DNA from: Chitinophagales bacterium
GTDB lineage: Bacteria; Bacteroidota; Bacteroidia; Chitinophagales; Chitinophagaceae
Direction of reading: 5' to 3'
Assembly: GCA_020636575.1 (NCBI GenBank)
Contig: JACJXP010000003.1
Span: forward strand, 124,001 to 188,000
Length of the DNA: 64,000 nucleotides
Shown: in pieces, positions 17,001 to 28,100 of the stretch
How positions within the stretch are numbered: position 1 is the stretch's first letter
Layout: every line of letters starts with the position of its first letter
Made by a program: the position numbers and the translations under genes
Notes under the pieces: generated by a model
What the model saw: only the letters and a program-made list of their open reading frames with translations
Told to the model about the DNA's origin: nothing
Databases searched by the model: none

Positions 17001-19165
17001 ACTGTTTGTGTTACCCCATTTCCAAAATCCCAATACCATTCATTCACTGCAATAGCAGCTGATGAAGTATCATTTAATACAAAGGATTGACCCTCGCAAA
17101 GCTGAGGCGGGGTTACTTCAAAATCTCCCGGAGGTTTATCGTAAATCGTTATTTGTCTTGTAGTATCGCTGGAACAACCATCGGTTGTAACAACAGCCAG
17201 ATTTATATCATGAACACCCGGTGGTAATGTCTGTGTCTGCACTTGTCCTGTAAGGGTTACAGGTCCGGGGAAAGTCCAGTTATAGGCGTTAATAGTATAT
17301 CCATTGCTGGTGGTAGATACTCCTGTAAATGTTGCCGGATCCAATGTGCAGCCACTATGCGAAACTGTGAAATCAGCTTCGGGTTTTGCTTTTACAACAA
17401 CAGGCACACTATAGCTTTCCCGGTTATAACAATTCTCAATAGATGGGTGATAGCCATTGATCGGCATATAAAAAGTATCCGGACGATTAAATACATAGGT
17501 ACCGGGCAATGTATACTTATAATAAGTGATACCATTGACCACCACAGTGCCCGAAGAGACCGGCGCATTATCCGTAACATCCAGGTTAGGAGAAATATCA
17601 GCACCTAATTGACTAAGCAGCCAATCTAATCTTGTAGGCTGGTAGGCCATTAACACTGACAACTCAACCGGTGTGCCTTCGCAGGAATACGGATGCTCCG
17701 GCGTATTAGGATCAGGTACATTATGTATAGAACTTACCGCATTCAGGTTATTAATCAATGTACCAGCGTTATAACCATAGCTTTCTACGCTTCCTAAACC
17801 ATAAGTAATAGCAGTAAAGGCAGAATCACAGGAAGCTTTTGCTTGTGCCTGTGCAGATGCCCATCTTTTAATAACTACCGTATAACCAGCCAGCTGCGGA
17901 TGCGGGTATGTATGATCAAATGAATTACTTCCATCAATCAATAATGAAGCAACTCCAGGTGTCGGAACGATCAGGGTCAGATAATTTACCTGGATATTCT
18001 CTTGAGTATTCCTGTAAAACCCAATATTCTTTATTCCTTGTTCAATAGGGCTGATATAGATCATTTCAGGATCACCGACACCTCCATTCATACATGCAGA
18101 ACCTCCTGTCATAAACTGGGCTACCATTACCGGCTTGTCGGCAATTATGTAATCAGCAGTATTACTTTCAAAATAATAATAACTGTTTTGCTGTAAGCCG
18201 GTCAAAGGAACACCGTTTCTTGTTACCACGGTCGTGGGATCTTTAACCAAAACCTTATAGGCATTGATCATAAGGTTACTGGCGCCAGTTGAACTGGAAG
18301 TTGGCGCTGTTAAATAACGCTTACCCCATGCCTGTGTAGGAAAACATTGCTGGTTATCATTATCACCTCCACTTGAACCGCAGGCAAATGGATTACGGGT
18401 CCGGCTACTGCCTGAAAAAACAGCTATCGGATAACAATCTCCGGCTGCATTGGCTATAGATTTAAACTTAGTTCCTGACATTTCAGGTTTTGTACTTGCA
18501 CCTTCCGGTCCACCCATTACCTGATAGATTTCCCCTTTATTTAAAGTAACAGTAAAAGGCACTCCGGCTGGTTTATTCAACCTTGTTACAATAGAAGGAG
18601 TGATCTCAACTACGGTATTATCATGTGTTGCAATACAATAAGCCCAGGAAAAACAATTTGCCTGGTAAACTTGCTTACTATTAATTGATATATAGGAGTA
18701 ACCCAAAGTTTCAACCGGCATTAACATAGTAGCGCCTGATGATGCTGAACCATAAATATGTGCATACGCCACAATAGGTACATCACTTTCAATATGAATT
18801 GACATGACGAAAATGCCTTCGCCTCCATTTCCTCCGAAAGTAGGGGGCACATCATACAAACGGCAATCATTGGGACCAGCTTTGGGCATGGTAGTTGTCG
18901 AAATTACCGTATTAGCAGGCACATTATAAGTAGTTGTCTGCGTAGCAGTTCTTCCCCTGACCGTTACCGTTACAGTAGCTGCCTGTTCGGCGCTAAAATA
19001 TAACACCATCTCCTGGCTATTGGGTTGACCAGGTTCCATAAACTGGTGGTGCCCATACCCCACCCAGAACTCCTTGCCCCGGTTGGAAAGGTTTTGTGCA
19101 AACCCTTCCACACCGAATGCAAGCAGTATTGTGGTAGCAATAAGTATGTTAATGATCCTTCTCAT
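14042..19165 (-). CDS. Giant T9SS type-B secreted protein, IgGFc-binding-like and PKD repeats
   Basis: 1707 aa. Signal peptide to about residue 24. Residues about 25-480 match the IgGFc_binding-type module (GKEFWVGYGHHQF, IESDVPIVAYAHIYG, VFSGSSRTRNPF). PKD domains follow from about 595 (NWTFPGPV, WYWDFGNG, AWDFGDPNAT, WNLGDGS). Residues about 800-1290 contain a 172-residue unit repeated three times (VCENDAPLS, VCENEAPLS, VCQNPGAAP, each followed by TVTGTGVYSGPG). The last 90 residues are the gliding-motility/CHU_C sorting domain (NVFTPNGDNIHDQW ... WDGKYKGKDLPAGTYYY) of T9SS type-B cargo. It is expected on the cell surface as an adhesin or gliding factor. It begins 23 nt after its larger paralogue ends. 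Confidence 0.93.
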   Translation of the reverse strand: MRRIINILIATTILLAFGVEGFAQNLSNRGKEFWVGYGHHQFMEPGQPNSQEMVLYFSAEQAATVTVTVRGRTATQTTTYNVPANTVISTTTMPKAGPNDCRLYDVPPTFGGNGGEGIFVMSIHIESDVPIVAYAHIYGSASSGATMLMPVETLGYSYISINSKQVYQANCFSWAYCIATHDNTVVEITPSIVTRLNKPAGVPFTVTLNKGEIYQVMGGPEGASTKPEMSGTKFKSIANAAGDCYPIAVFSGSSRTRNPFACGSSGGDNDNQQCFPTQAWGKRYLTAPTSSSTGASNLMINAYKVLVKDPTTVVTRNGVPLTGLQQNSYYYFESNTADYIIADKPVMVAQFMTGGSACMNGGVGDPEMIYISPIEQGIKNIGFYRNTQENIQVNYLTLIVPTPGVASLLIDGSNSFDHTYPHPQLAGYTVVIKRWASAQAQAKASCDSAFTAITYGLGSVESYGYNAGTLINNLNAVSSIHNVPDPNTPEHPYSCEGTPVELSVLMAYQPTRLDWLLSQLGADISPNLDVTDNAPVSSGTVVVNGITYYKYTLPGTYVFNRPDTFYMPINGYHPSIENCYNRESYSVPVVVKAKPEADFTVSHSGCTLDPATFTGVSTTSNGYTINAYNWTFPGPVTLTGQVQTQTLPPGVHDINLAVVTTDGCSSDTTRQITIYDKPPGDFEVTPPQLCEGQSFVLNDTSSAAIAVNEWYWDFGNGVTQTVTTGPTVSYTYPLPGTYTIKHVARSSTTCVSDTISQVVTVFAKPNVSFTNNAAGCLDPSGLVQFNGTAGSSDGQVINSYAWDFGDPNATTGNPNMSVLQNPTHNYQQGTFNISFTATTENGCTKDTIETITFNLKPALTYPALNAVCENDAPLSLATASVTNGVTGTGVYSGPGIDAAGMFDPSMAGYGTHTIWYKFTSPANCIDSISQTILVHARPRPNFNWPNTGCLPANGQVQFANTSTIPDGQTMTWLWSFNDPNATTGNPNSSTAQNPTHNYLEGTYNINLAATSNNGCVKDTTITATFAVTPVLNFAAIPAVCENEAPLSVANASVTNGVTGTGVYSGPGTDAAGMFDPAVAGYGTHTITYSFTSAGGCTQSTTQTVLVHASPIPGFVPPEITCLPPNGLADFNNTSSVPDGQTLTWLWNFNDPNAGPGNLNTSTVQNPSHIYQEGTYSINLRVMTNNGCMKDTTITSTFGVTPSLSFPALTNVCQNPGAAPSSVAVATVTNTVTGTGVYSGPGTTADGLFDPNTAGPGVHTITYTYTTNGGCSADISNTIEVFPRPDASFTVSGNSGACLGDPVTLTSTSSIPSGSITTWNWNLGDGSTPSYNNGNPFNVNYATPNDYTVQLVAVSDRGCFSEASTQTVKISPLPVADFNAPTGICMPGGTAAFTNNTSVSDNSGLTYNWSFGDGNNSTATNPNHVYGAIGTYNVTLVATSAFGCVNQVSKVVSDFYDKPIASFSVSPQEICQGADNVFTDASSAPNSTIQSWNWNFADGSSSASANPVKNFSQPGTYNVTLTVTNQVGCVSDAFVLPVTVHLQPVIDAGNSLVLPEGTQVQLKATANSTGLIFNWSPPFGLSDPTILNPTLTALTDQVYTLTAIGDFGCTATDQITVKILKPVNVPNVFTPNGDNIHDQWMIPNLADYPGATVEVFNRYGQQVYYSAGYGTPWDGKYKGKDLPAGTYYYIIQLQNGFKPLTGSVTIIR
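15250..16800 (-). repeat. 516-bp tandem coding repeats in the 1707-aa adhesin
   Basis: Three consecutive units of 172 codons, each one PKD domain plus a VTGTGVYSGPG-containing domain. The unit landmarks lie near 16567, 16051 and 15535, exactly 516 bp apart. The copies are diverged but in the same register. Confidence 0.85.
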
Positions 19166-19188
19166 TTCAATTGGTACGTTATTATGTT

Positions 19189-22100
19189 TTATCTAACCAG
19201 GTTTATGGATCCTTTACGCTGTATCCTTTCACCTGTTCTTAATGTTATATCACATACATAGATATATACACCCGATGGCTGCGTTTTGCCCTTATAGGTT
19301 CCATCCCATCCTGTGGCCTGGTTGGTAGATTCAAAGATCTTTTCACCCCATTGGTTAAAGATGGTGAAACGCATATCCCTGATCACATTGCTGTATACTC
19401 TCAGTACATCGTTCAAACCATCGTTATTAGGACTAAACGCATTTGGAATATAAACCTGGTCAGTAACTGTTTGTCCGCTCACCGGTTGTGACTCGGCAGG
19501 CATACAACCACCGGTTGCCCTTGCTCTTAGTGTAACTGTGGTACCCAATGGTAAACCGGTTACAGCATGGGTGAGGCCTGTTGGTCCTGATGATGGTGTT
19601 TGCCAGCTAAGACCACCATCGATTGACACTTCGTATCCTGAAGCATTGGCTACCGGTGTCCAGCTAAACCAAATGGTGTTGGTACTGACTGAATCTACTG
19701 TAACTGTTGGCGCTGACAGTGATGGCAATACATTGGCCGTTGCTCTTGTTCTTGTAGCGCTTGGGCAACCTGACTCTGTAACTTCCAGGTAAACATTTAC
19801 AATACCTGTTACATTATTCACTGTATAGCTGGTACCACTTCCTAATAAAGTACCGCCTGTTGCAGCATCATACCAATCATAAGTAGCTCCGCTAACCGGG
19901 TTCACTACTGTAAATGTGGCATTGGCCCCGTTACATACATAAACAGTATCCTGCGTTGTTGCGTTGGCAGGAAGCGGATTCACTGTTACTGGTTTAGTAG
20001 TATCCCCGATACATCCGTCATCTGCGATACCCGTTACCATTACATTATATGTTCCCGCTGTTGCGTATGTATGTGTCGGATTTTGTCCGGCGCCGCTATT
20101 CGTGTCACCAAAGTCCCAGGTCCATTGATTGGTTGGCACACCATTACTGGTGGTTGTAGTTGCCATAAACTGAACTGCATCACCCACACAACCACTGAAC
20201 ATAGTAGTGAAATCAGATACCGGAGATTCAATTACCTCGATCGGTAATGTAAGATCCAATGAACCTGAACAACCTTCAATGCTCGGGTGGAATATTGTGA
20301 TCGGTACTGCATAGTTACCTGTACCAGAGAACACATATGGGGTTGTCAGGATATAGGTATAGAACTTCTTACCATTGATCGTTGTAGAATCTGTCGGAAC
20401 AGGATTTGTTTGTGTAACATCCGTATTCGGCGTCAGACCAGGCACCTGGCTAAGCCCCCAGATGATCTGTGTTGGTTTCACAGAGATCTGCATCTTGAAC
20501 CTGAATGGTGTGCCCACACAGGTATAAGAACTGGTGCTACCGGTATTGTATATGTTATTAAATGCCGGTACTGCACTCAGGTTCTTCACCAATGTTCCTG
20601 CATTGTATCCATAACTTTCTACACTACCCAATCCATAAGTGATCGCTGTAAAGGCAGAATCACTCTGAATAGTATGCTGCGCTGCTGCGCTGCCGAGGTT
20701 GTGACGTACACAGGTGTAACCTGCTAATCCCGGATGTGCAAACACATCAGTGAATGTATTTGAACCATCGATGGTCAATGAAGCCAAACCACCTGTTGGT
20801 ATGATCACATTTATGTAGTTATTATTGATCGAACTCTCATCTGTATTATAGAATACAGCTCTTTTAATACCCTGCTCAATCGGGCTGATGTAGATCATTT
20901 CCGGATCTCCATCACCACCCGGAGGTGTTAGTCCTGAACAACCGGTACCATCGCTTGAAAGCATATACTGGGCCACCATGATCGGCTGATCCGCTTCAAT
21001 ATAACTGGATGTGCTTGGTCCATCGCCCTGTGTAATTCCAAATTCATAGTAATTACCCGGCACTACCAATGTGGCAGGATTGATCACAACACCATTGCGG
21101 GAGACTACTGTTGCAGGGTCTTTCACCATCACTCGCCATTTATTTGAATAATAAGTGGTATTAGAAAGCGAACTGGCTGTTCCAAAGGTCAGGTACTTGG
21201 TACCCCATGCCTGGTTCGGGAACACCTGCTGAATAAAGTTATCTCCGTTAGTTGTATTACAAAGTGCTGTACGACTGCTTCCTGAGAATACAGCGATCGG
21301 GTAACATTTACCATCCGCATTCGGAATGGATTTAATAACACTTCCGGATACATCAGTACCCTGTGCAGTAGGTTGCGTACCCATTACGTTATACACCTGG
21401 CCTCTCATCAAATAAACCTGGAACGGAACACCGGCCGGCCGGCCACCTTTTGTATCTACAGCAGGTGTGATCTCTACCAATGTACTGTCACGGTCAGCAA
21501 TCACCATAAACCAGGAGAATGCGCCGGCGCCACCAGTAGAATAATATTGGTCAGAATTCAATGAACGATATTCATATCCATAGGTTCCGGTTGGCAATAG
21601 CATACTTGCCCCGGAGTTTGCCCCCTGGTAAATATGTGCATACGCAACGATCGGTACATCACTTTCTATACTGATACCTGTATTGAACAATCCTTCATCA
21701 GTAATTCTTGCATCAACCAGGCCAGATTCAGGCATCAGGTCAGAAACCCTTACTGTATTGGCTGGAATTGCATAATGACGAACCCAGTTGGTTCCATTAA
21801 CCCGCACGGTAACATTTGCTGAATCTTCTGCACTCAGGTAAAGTACCATATCCTGTCCGTTGGTACTAAATCCATAGTGATGTCCATAAGCTACCCAGAA
21901 ACGACGGCCCCTGTTGGAAGTATCCGTTGTGTTGAGTGGTATAGTGGTCACCGGTGGTGGCGCTACACCATCTGTCATACCAGTAAACTTATCAAGGAAG
22001 TTTAGATTCTCCTCTGTTATTCTATTTTCAAATGTTTCAACCGTACTGTTTGAGGAAACAAACCAGTTCGTTGTAGCATCTGTACGTCCCATTTTTACTG

Positions 22101-25100
22101 TAGGCTCTGATGGAATATCTCTCATCCACGGGTCAATATAGAATTGCTCCATCTTGAAATCTGTAGGATCACTACCTGTATAATCAACATCTACATAGAA
22201 GTACATTGACTCCTGTCCTGCTGCCAATCCCGGAGGAATGATTCCGGAATATCTTCTCACTTCCACATTCGTTGGTACTACAGAAGCAGGTGCCCAGGTG
22301 ATCTTTTGTACAGTATCTGTACCAAACATAAATACCTGTGTGGTACCCGGAGCCGGTGCAGCCGGTGTGGATGGTAATACAGGTGGGTTTACTGTTGGTA
22401 AGAACTCATAAGCACCCATATCCGGTACACCATCAAGTAATGTGGTTGACCTTGGGTTACCATTAATATCTGATGGGTTATCATCTATCTGTACCCCACG
22501 ACCATGCATAGCCCATACATCGGGGTTAGCTACATCAGGTTCCAGGTCGGTTCCAGCAGCAAATGCCGGTGTATATACAATGGAGTTGTAATCCCAGTTC
22601 TCAGCATCCCTCCAATCCTGCAATGTGGCATAGTTGGTTGAGCTTTGGCGGATAATCGTAGCACCTGAAGTATAGTACATATTGAAATCCGTATAGATAC
22701 TGGCCACATTCACATAGTTAACTGGTATGCCTCCGGCATTATGCATGAATACGTTGTTCCTGATATTCACCAATCCAACTGAGGATGTCGAGTGGCTGAA
22801 ATAAGCAGCAATGTTTGAAGTACTGGTTGAGTTAGTGGAACTATTACGGACTGTATTGTTATAGAACTTTTTACCGCCGCTACCTCCGGTACTATATATA
22901 CCATAAGAGGATGTTGCAGATGTTGCCACATCTATTACGTTATTCACTGTGTAGTTACCCTGCGTTCCGGTTTGGTACATACCATATAGTGTACCACTGA
23001 TCCCATTTGTTGCCGTAATAATATTTCTTGATACGCTTCCATTATATGGTCTCGCAGCACAACCTGTCAGATACATACCATAAGCGGTAGAAGTGGTTCC
23101 GTCTATTGTTATCCTGTTCTCATTTACCTGGTATGCTGAATCATTATTGCTAAGATAAATACCATACGATGTAGTGTTCCTTGGCAACATAACCGGAATC
23201 GTATTCCTTGTTACTTCAGAGAACTGTGCATTGGTACGGTAAACACCATAATAATAATGACCGGTTATTGTGTTACTGTCTATTATATTATTCATCATCG
23301 GCACTGTAGATGATGTACCTGTCAGGTAAATACCAGAACTACCGCCTGATACTGTATTGCCTTTGATAATAATATCTGTGCCTGAAAGACCTGTGCCATA
23401 AATGCCTGCAACAGCATTTGATGTGCTTGTTGAAGATGGAGCATTGATCATACAATTCAACAGGCTGTCATAAGACGCAGTATTGGAGAAATCAACAGCA
23501 CGGCCATTAGTAGTATTGATAGCCGTAATGGTCATATTCTTATAAGTGATATAGCTGGCACTATCCAGTTGTAACACATAATTCTGTGCTGATGAAGCAT
23601 CATAAGTTAGTATAACAGATGTTGGATCACCATTGGCACTTTGGAAAGTAACACGGTTAATGTCAGATGTACCGGTGATGTAATGCATCCGTACCTGCTC
23701 ATTATAGGTGCTGGCAGCCACATTGAAAGTAACTGGTCCGTCAATACCACAATCCATTACCGCCACTGCTTCAACAAATGAATTAAAGTTTGTACCACCC
23801 GGATAATCTGTTGGTATAGTATTATTGATAGTGTATACACCGGCCGGGAATGGTGGGTTCATATTCACTAATACCGGATCAGAAATAGTAGATTGAGTAC
23901 CACAGGTTACTACACAACGATACCAAAGTGTTCCTGAAGCCAGGATCGTAGTATCCGGGAACAGGTGAGTACCTCCAAGGTCATTATATGGTCCTGCCAT
24001 TGCAGTAGAAACCTGCCATTGGTATGATTGGCCTGCACCTGAGCTATTGCCGGAAAGTTCAAGATCAATTGGTGTACCCAGGCAAATATTAGTATTTGGT
24101 GTAGCCAATGCAACACCTGCCACAGGTGGCTCAGTACAAGGCGGTACCAGGAACTCCCATGCGCCCACATCAGGGGTAGTTGCGCTTCTGGTTACATCAT
24201 TTATATCCGTTGTGATACCTCCAACAGGCACCCCTTTATCATCATATAAAACAGATCTTGGTTCAAGGTTGCCAGTTGAAGCATCAGTATAGAAAGGATT
24301 ACCCGAGATCGAGTTCATATCCTGGCCCGTAGCTGATCTCCAGTTTGCCAGTGTTTGTTGAGCTGTTCCGTTATAACCGACATTCGAATTTGAACCTGCC
24401 CTGTAAAAGCCGTTATTATCAGAAGTAAAAGTGGTTGTACTGGTTGAGAAATACAGGCAATACTTATTACCGGTGCTTCCCCTTGTTACAGAGAAAATAT
24501 TATCCTTCAGCTCAATACCAGCTGCAGTTGTACTTTGATAAAAACCGTAAGTAGTACTTGATGTAGTAGCAGAGGCTTGTGAAAGATCCACCGTATTATG
24601 ATAATAGAAAGTATTATCAGAAGAACTGTTATACATCCCATATTGTGTACCGTTACCATTCACATTATAAATGGCATTATTGCTGACCACATTCTCCAAA
24701 CCGGCCAAAGCATCAACTCCTGTTATATAAATACCTCCGAATGTGCTGGTGGCTGTAGGTTCGCCATCAAATGGATTATGTATCCTGTTCTTTGAGATTT
24801 TAACTGAAGTACTCAGCGATGTCATGTATATACCATAGAAAGTTGAAACATCGAGCCTATCCGGCCTCGATATGTCATTCTTTTCCACAAGGGTATTAAA
24901 GTTCCCATTCAGGAATATCCCGTAGAAATAAAAATCTTTAACCGTGTTATTGGTGATCTTATTATTACCAACCGCCACTGTTGAGCTACCTACATTGGTG
25001 ATACCATAGTAACCACCGGTAATAGTATTATTATCAAATTCATTATAATCGCTTGCATTGGTACCTGTTGTTGTAGCTGAGATACCTGCACTTGAAACAA

Positions 25101-28100
25101 TACCCGCATAGTTGCTGGAAGTTGAAGTTGTATTCAAATTAATGGTACAGTTACGAATAATGTTCGAATCGGCATCATTAGTAAGGTGGAAACCAAAACC
25201 ATATTCAGAGCTTGTAGAACCCTGGGGTTCAACGGTAAGGTTGTCGAAAATAAAGTGATCGGTTCCATTCAGTTTAAAGACAGCTCTTTCGTTGGTATTT
25301 GTAGAAAGGAAAGTGACAACTTCCCCATTACCATTCCAGGTTACTGTATTTATATCAGATGTTCCCTGCACCTGGTCCATAATTACTTGTTCATTATACG
25401 GACCTGATCCTGCAACAACATTAAACACAACCGGGCCGGCAATACCACAACGTAGCGCATTATATGCATCATTAAAACTCTGGAAGTTGGTACCGCCTGT
25501 CGGCAAAGCACTATTAATAGTATAAGTTCCAGCAGGGAATAAAGCATTCACTACTACTTCTACTTCAGTTGAGAATTCTGTTAACCCCGTACAGGTCACT
25601 GCACAACGATAGAATAATGTCGAAGTAGGATTGATCAGCAATGATGGTGCTGTTTGAGAGCTACCCAGATCGGTCCATGGACCGCCTGCTGTAGGAGCTG
25701 ATTGCCATTGATAAGTTTGACCCGTACCTAATGAATTATTGATCAATCCCAGTGTTACAGGTTCATTCGGACAGATCGGGATAGAAACGCTGGATGTTGC
25801 ATTACCCGGATCAGGCGGCGCTGAACAAGGCCCCACATCGAATTCCCATGCACCAATATCCGGTGTTGTGGCACTTCTGCTTGCACCCAGGATATCTGTT
25901 GTTATTCCCAACGGTGCCCCATTATCGTTCAAAGTAGGTGAAGTAGGTTGGAGGTTGTCCAATGACAGGTTCACAAAAAACGGATTTACCGCCAGTGAAT
26001 TCGCATCCTGGCTGGTAGCCGTTTGCCAGTCTGCAAGTGTTGCCTGGTTGGTTCCATTATAACCAACAAATTTATTGGCAGCAGCCGGGAAGAAAATATC
26101 ATTATTGTTTGAAGTGATACTGGAAGCAGATGTCGCAAAATATAATCCATGCACATCCCCTGTACCACCCCGACGTAATGTGATCAGGTTATCCCTGAAC
26201 TCTATCCCGGATGCTGTACCTGTTTGATAAAAGCCCCTTGTGTCTTCTGAGGTGGTGCTGGCTATATGATCAAGTGAAACAGTGTTATGATAATAAAATA
26301 CATTATCAGAACTGGAATTATAAAATGCATAGATCAATCCCTCACTCTTAATATTATAGATCGCATTATTGCTAACAATATTTTCCAATCCGGCCAATGC
26401 ATCCACACCGGTAAAGTAAATACCATATACGTTGTTAGCACTTGATGGGTCTGCATCCAGCATGGCGTGAATACGGTTGGCATTAATATTTGCAGCAGTA
26501 CTTAAACTGGTAAAGAATATACCGGCACTGGTAACTGTACCAAGATTTGACCGGGCGGGGCGGCTGAAATCATTCCCCTCTATTAAAGTCTGGAAGGTTC
26601 CATTATTATATATTCCATAGACATAAAAATCCTTGATAATATTATTTACAAATTGATTCCGCTGGTTAGCTACAGTAGAACTTCCAATATTAGTGATACC
26701 ATAATATCCACCAGTGATCGTATTCAATTCAAAAAGGTTATCGTCACATTCTGCACCAGTGGTAGTAGAAGAAGTAGCACTCCCACTTATTGATATCCCG
26801 ATATGATTGGTAGATGTTTGCGCATCAGTTATATTGATAGTACATTTTCGAACAATATTTGAATCAGCGCTATTAAGCAATTGTACTCCAAACCCATATT
26901 CAGATGTGGTTGACGCAAGTGCATTAATAGTAAGGCTATCAAATATAAAATGATCAGCTCCGTCCAGTTTAATTACTGCTCTTTCGCTTGAATTTGTAGA
27001 TAAAAATTCCAATACCCTGCCATTACCATTAAATGTGATCGTATTGGTTGCCGATGCACCCGGTACTTCATTTAAAATAAGTTGTTCGTTATAAGGACCA
27101 GAGGCCGGATCAACATTAAATACAACCGGGCCGTTGATACCACAAGACATATAAGCATAGGCATCATTAAATGTCTGGAAATTTGTACCCCCCGTTGGCA
27201 AAGCACTATTTATAGTAAATGTTCCCGAAACTAATGTAGGAGATGTTACCAATACTTCGTTTGTAGTGTCAGATAATCCGCTATTGGTACAGGTCACAAT
27301 AGCTCTATAGTAAGTAGTTGCAGGCTGAGTAGCAACATAAGAGAGGGTGTTTGCACCCGGAATATCTGTCCAGGTTGTATTATCAGGAGAAGATTGCCAT
27401 CTGTACTCGATCCCGGAAGCAAATGTACCTCCAGTAGTAGACAGTGTAAATGGAAGGTTAGGACAAACAAAAGGAACACTGCTGTTAGCGGTACCTGCAT
27501 CCGGGGTACCTGCACACGGAGTTGGGGGAACAAAAGTGATCCGGATGTTTGGACGATGCTTATAGGTACTTACAGTTCCATTCAATACAGTTGCTGTAGG
27601 ACTAGGTGCCCCAACAATAAGATCTGTTGGCACTGTTGATGTATATTCCCATTGAAAAGGTCCGGTTGCTCCTGTACCACCAGCTGTCATATCTGTTTCT
27701 GTAGCTATTTCCAAGGCACCGCCAGAATATACAAATGGAGTAATATTCCAGGTAACCCAACCCGCAGTGCCGGGAAGGTTAAATGAATTGCTGGTAAAGA
27801 CCTGGGTATGTGTAGATAATATGGATGCCCAGGTAGTAGTAGTGGGTAATGTGGTATTAGTAGTATTTCCCATATACATGCTATGTATAGCAGGTATCAG
27901 GAAATTATCAGCATTGACCTTATTGAATTCTACCGCCGTAATAATTGCGCCTGAAGGAATACCTGCAGTTGCTAATTCGGATTGTAAAAACAAAATATTA
28001 CTTCTGCTCCCCTGCGTTGCAGAGGTTGCGGAAAACCGATAAACAGGGGAATACAAAGTACTCGAAGGGAAATCAGTACCTGTTCCGATCTGCACTGTCT

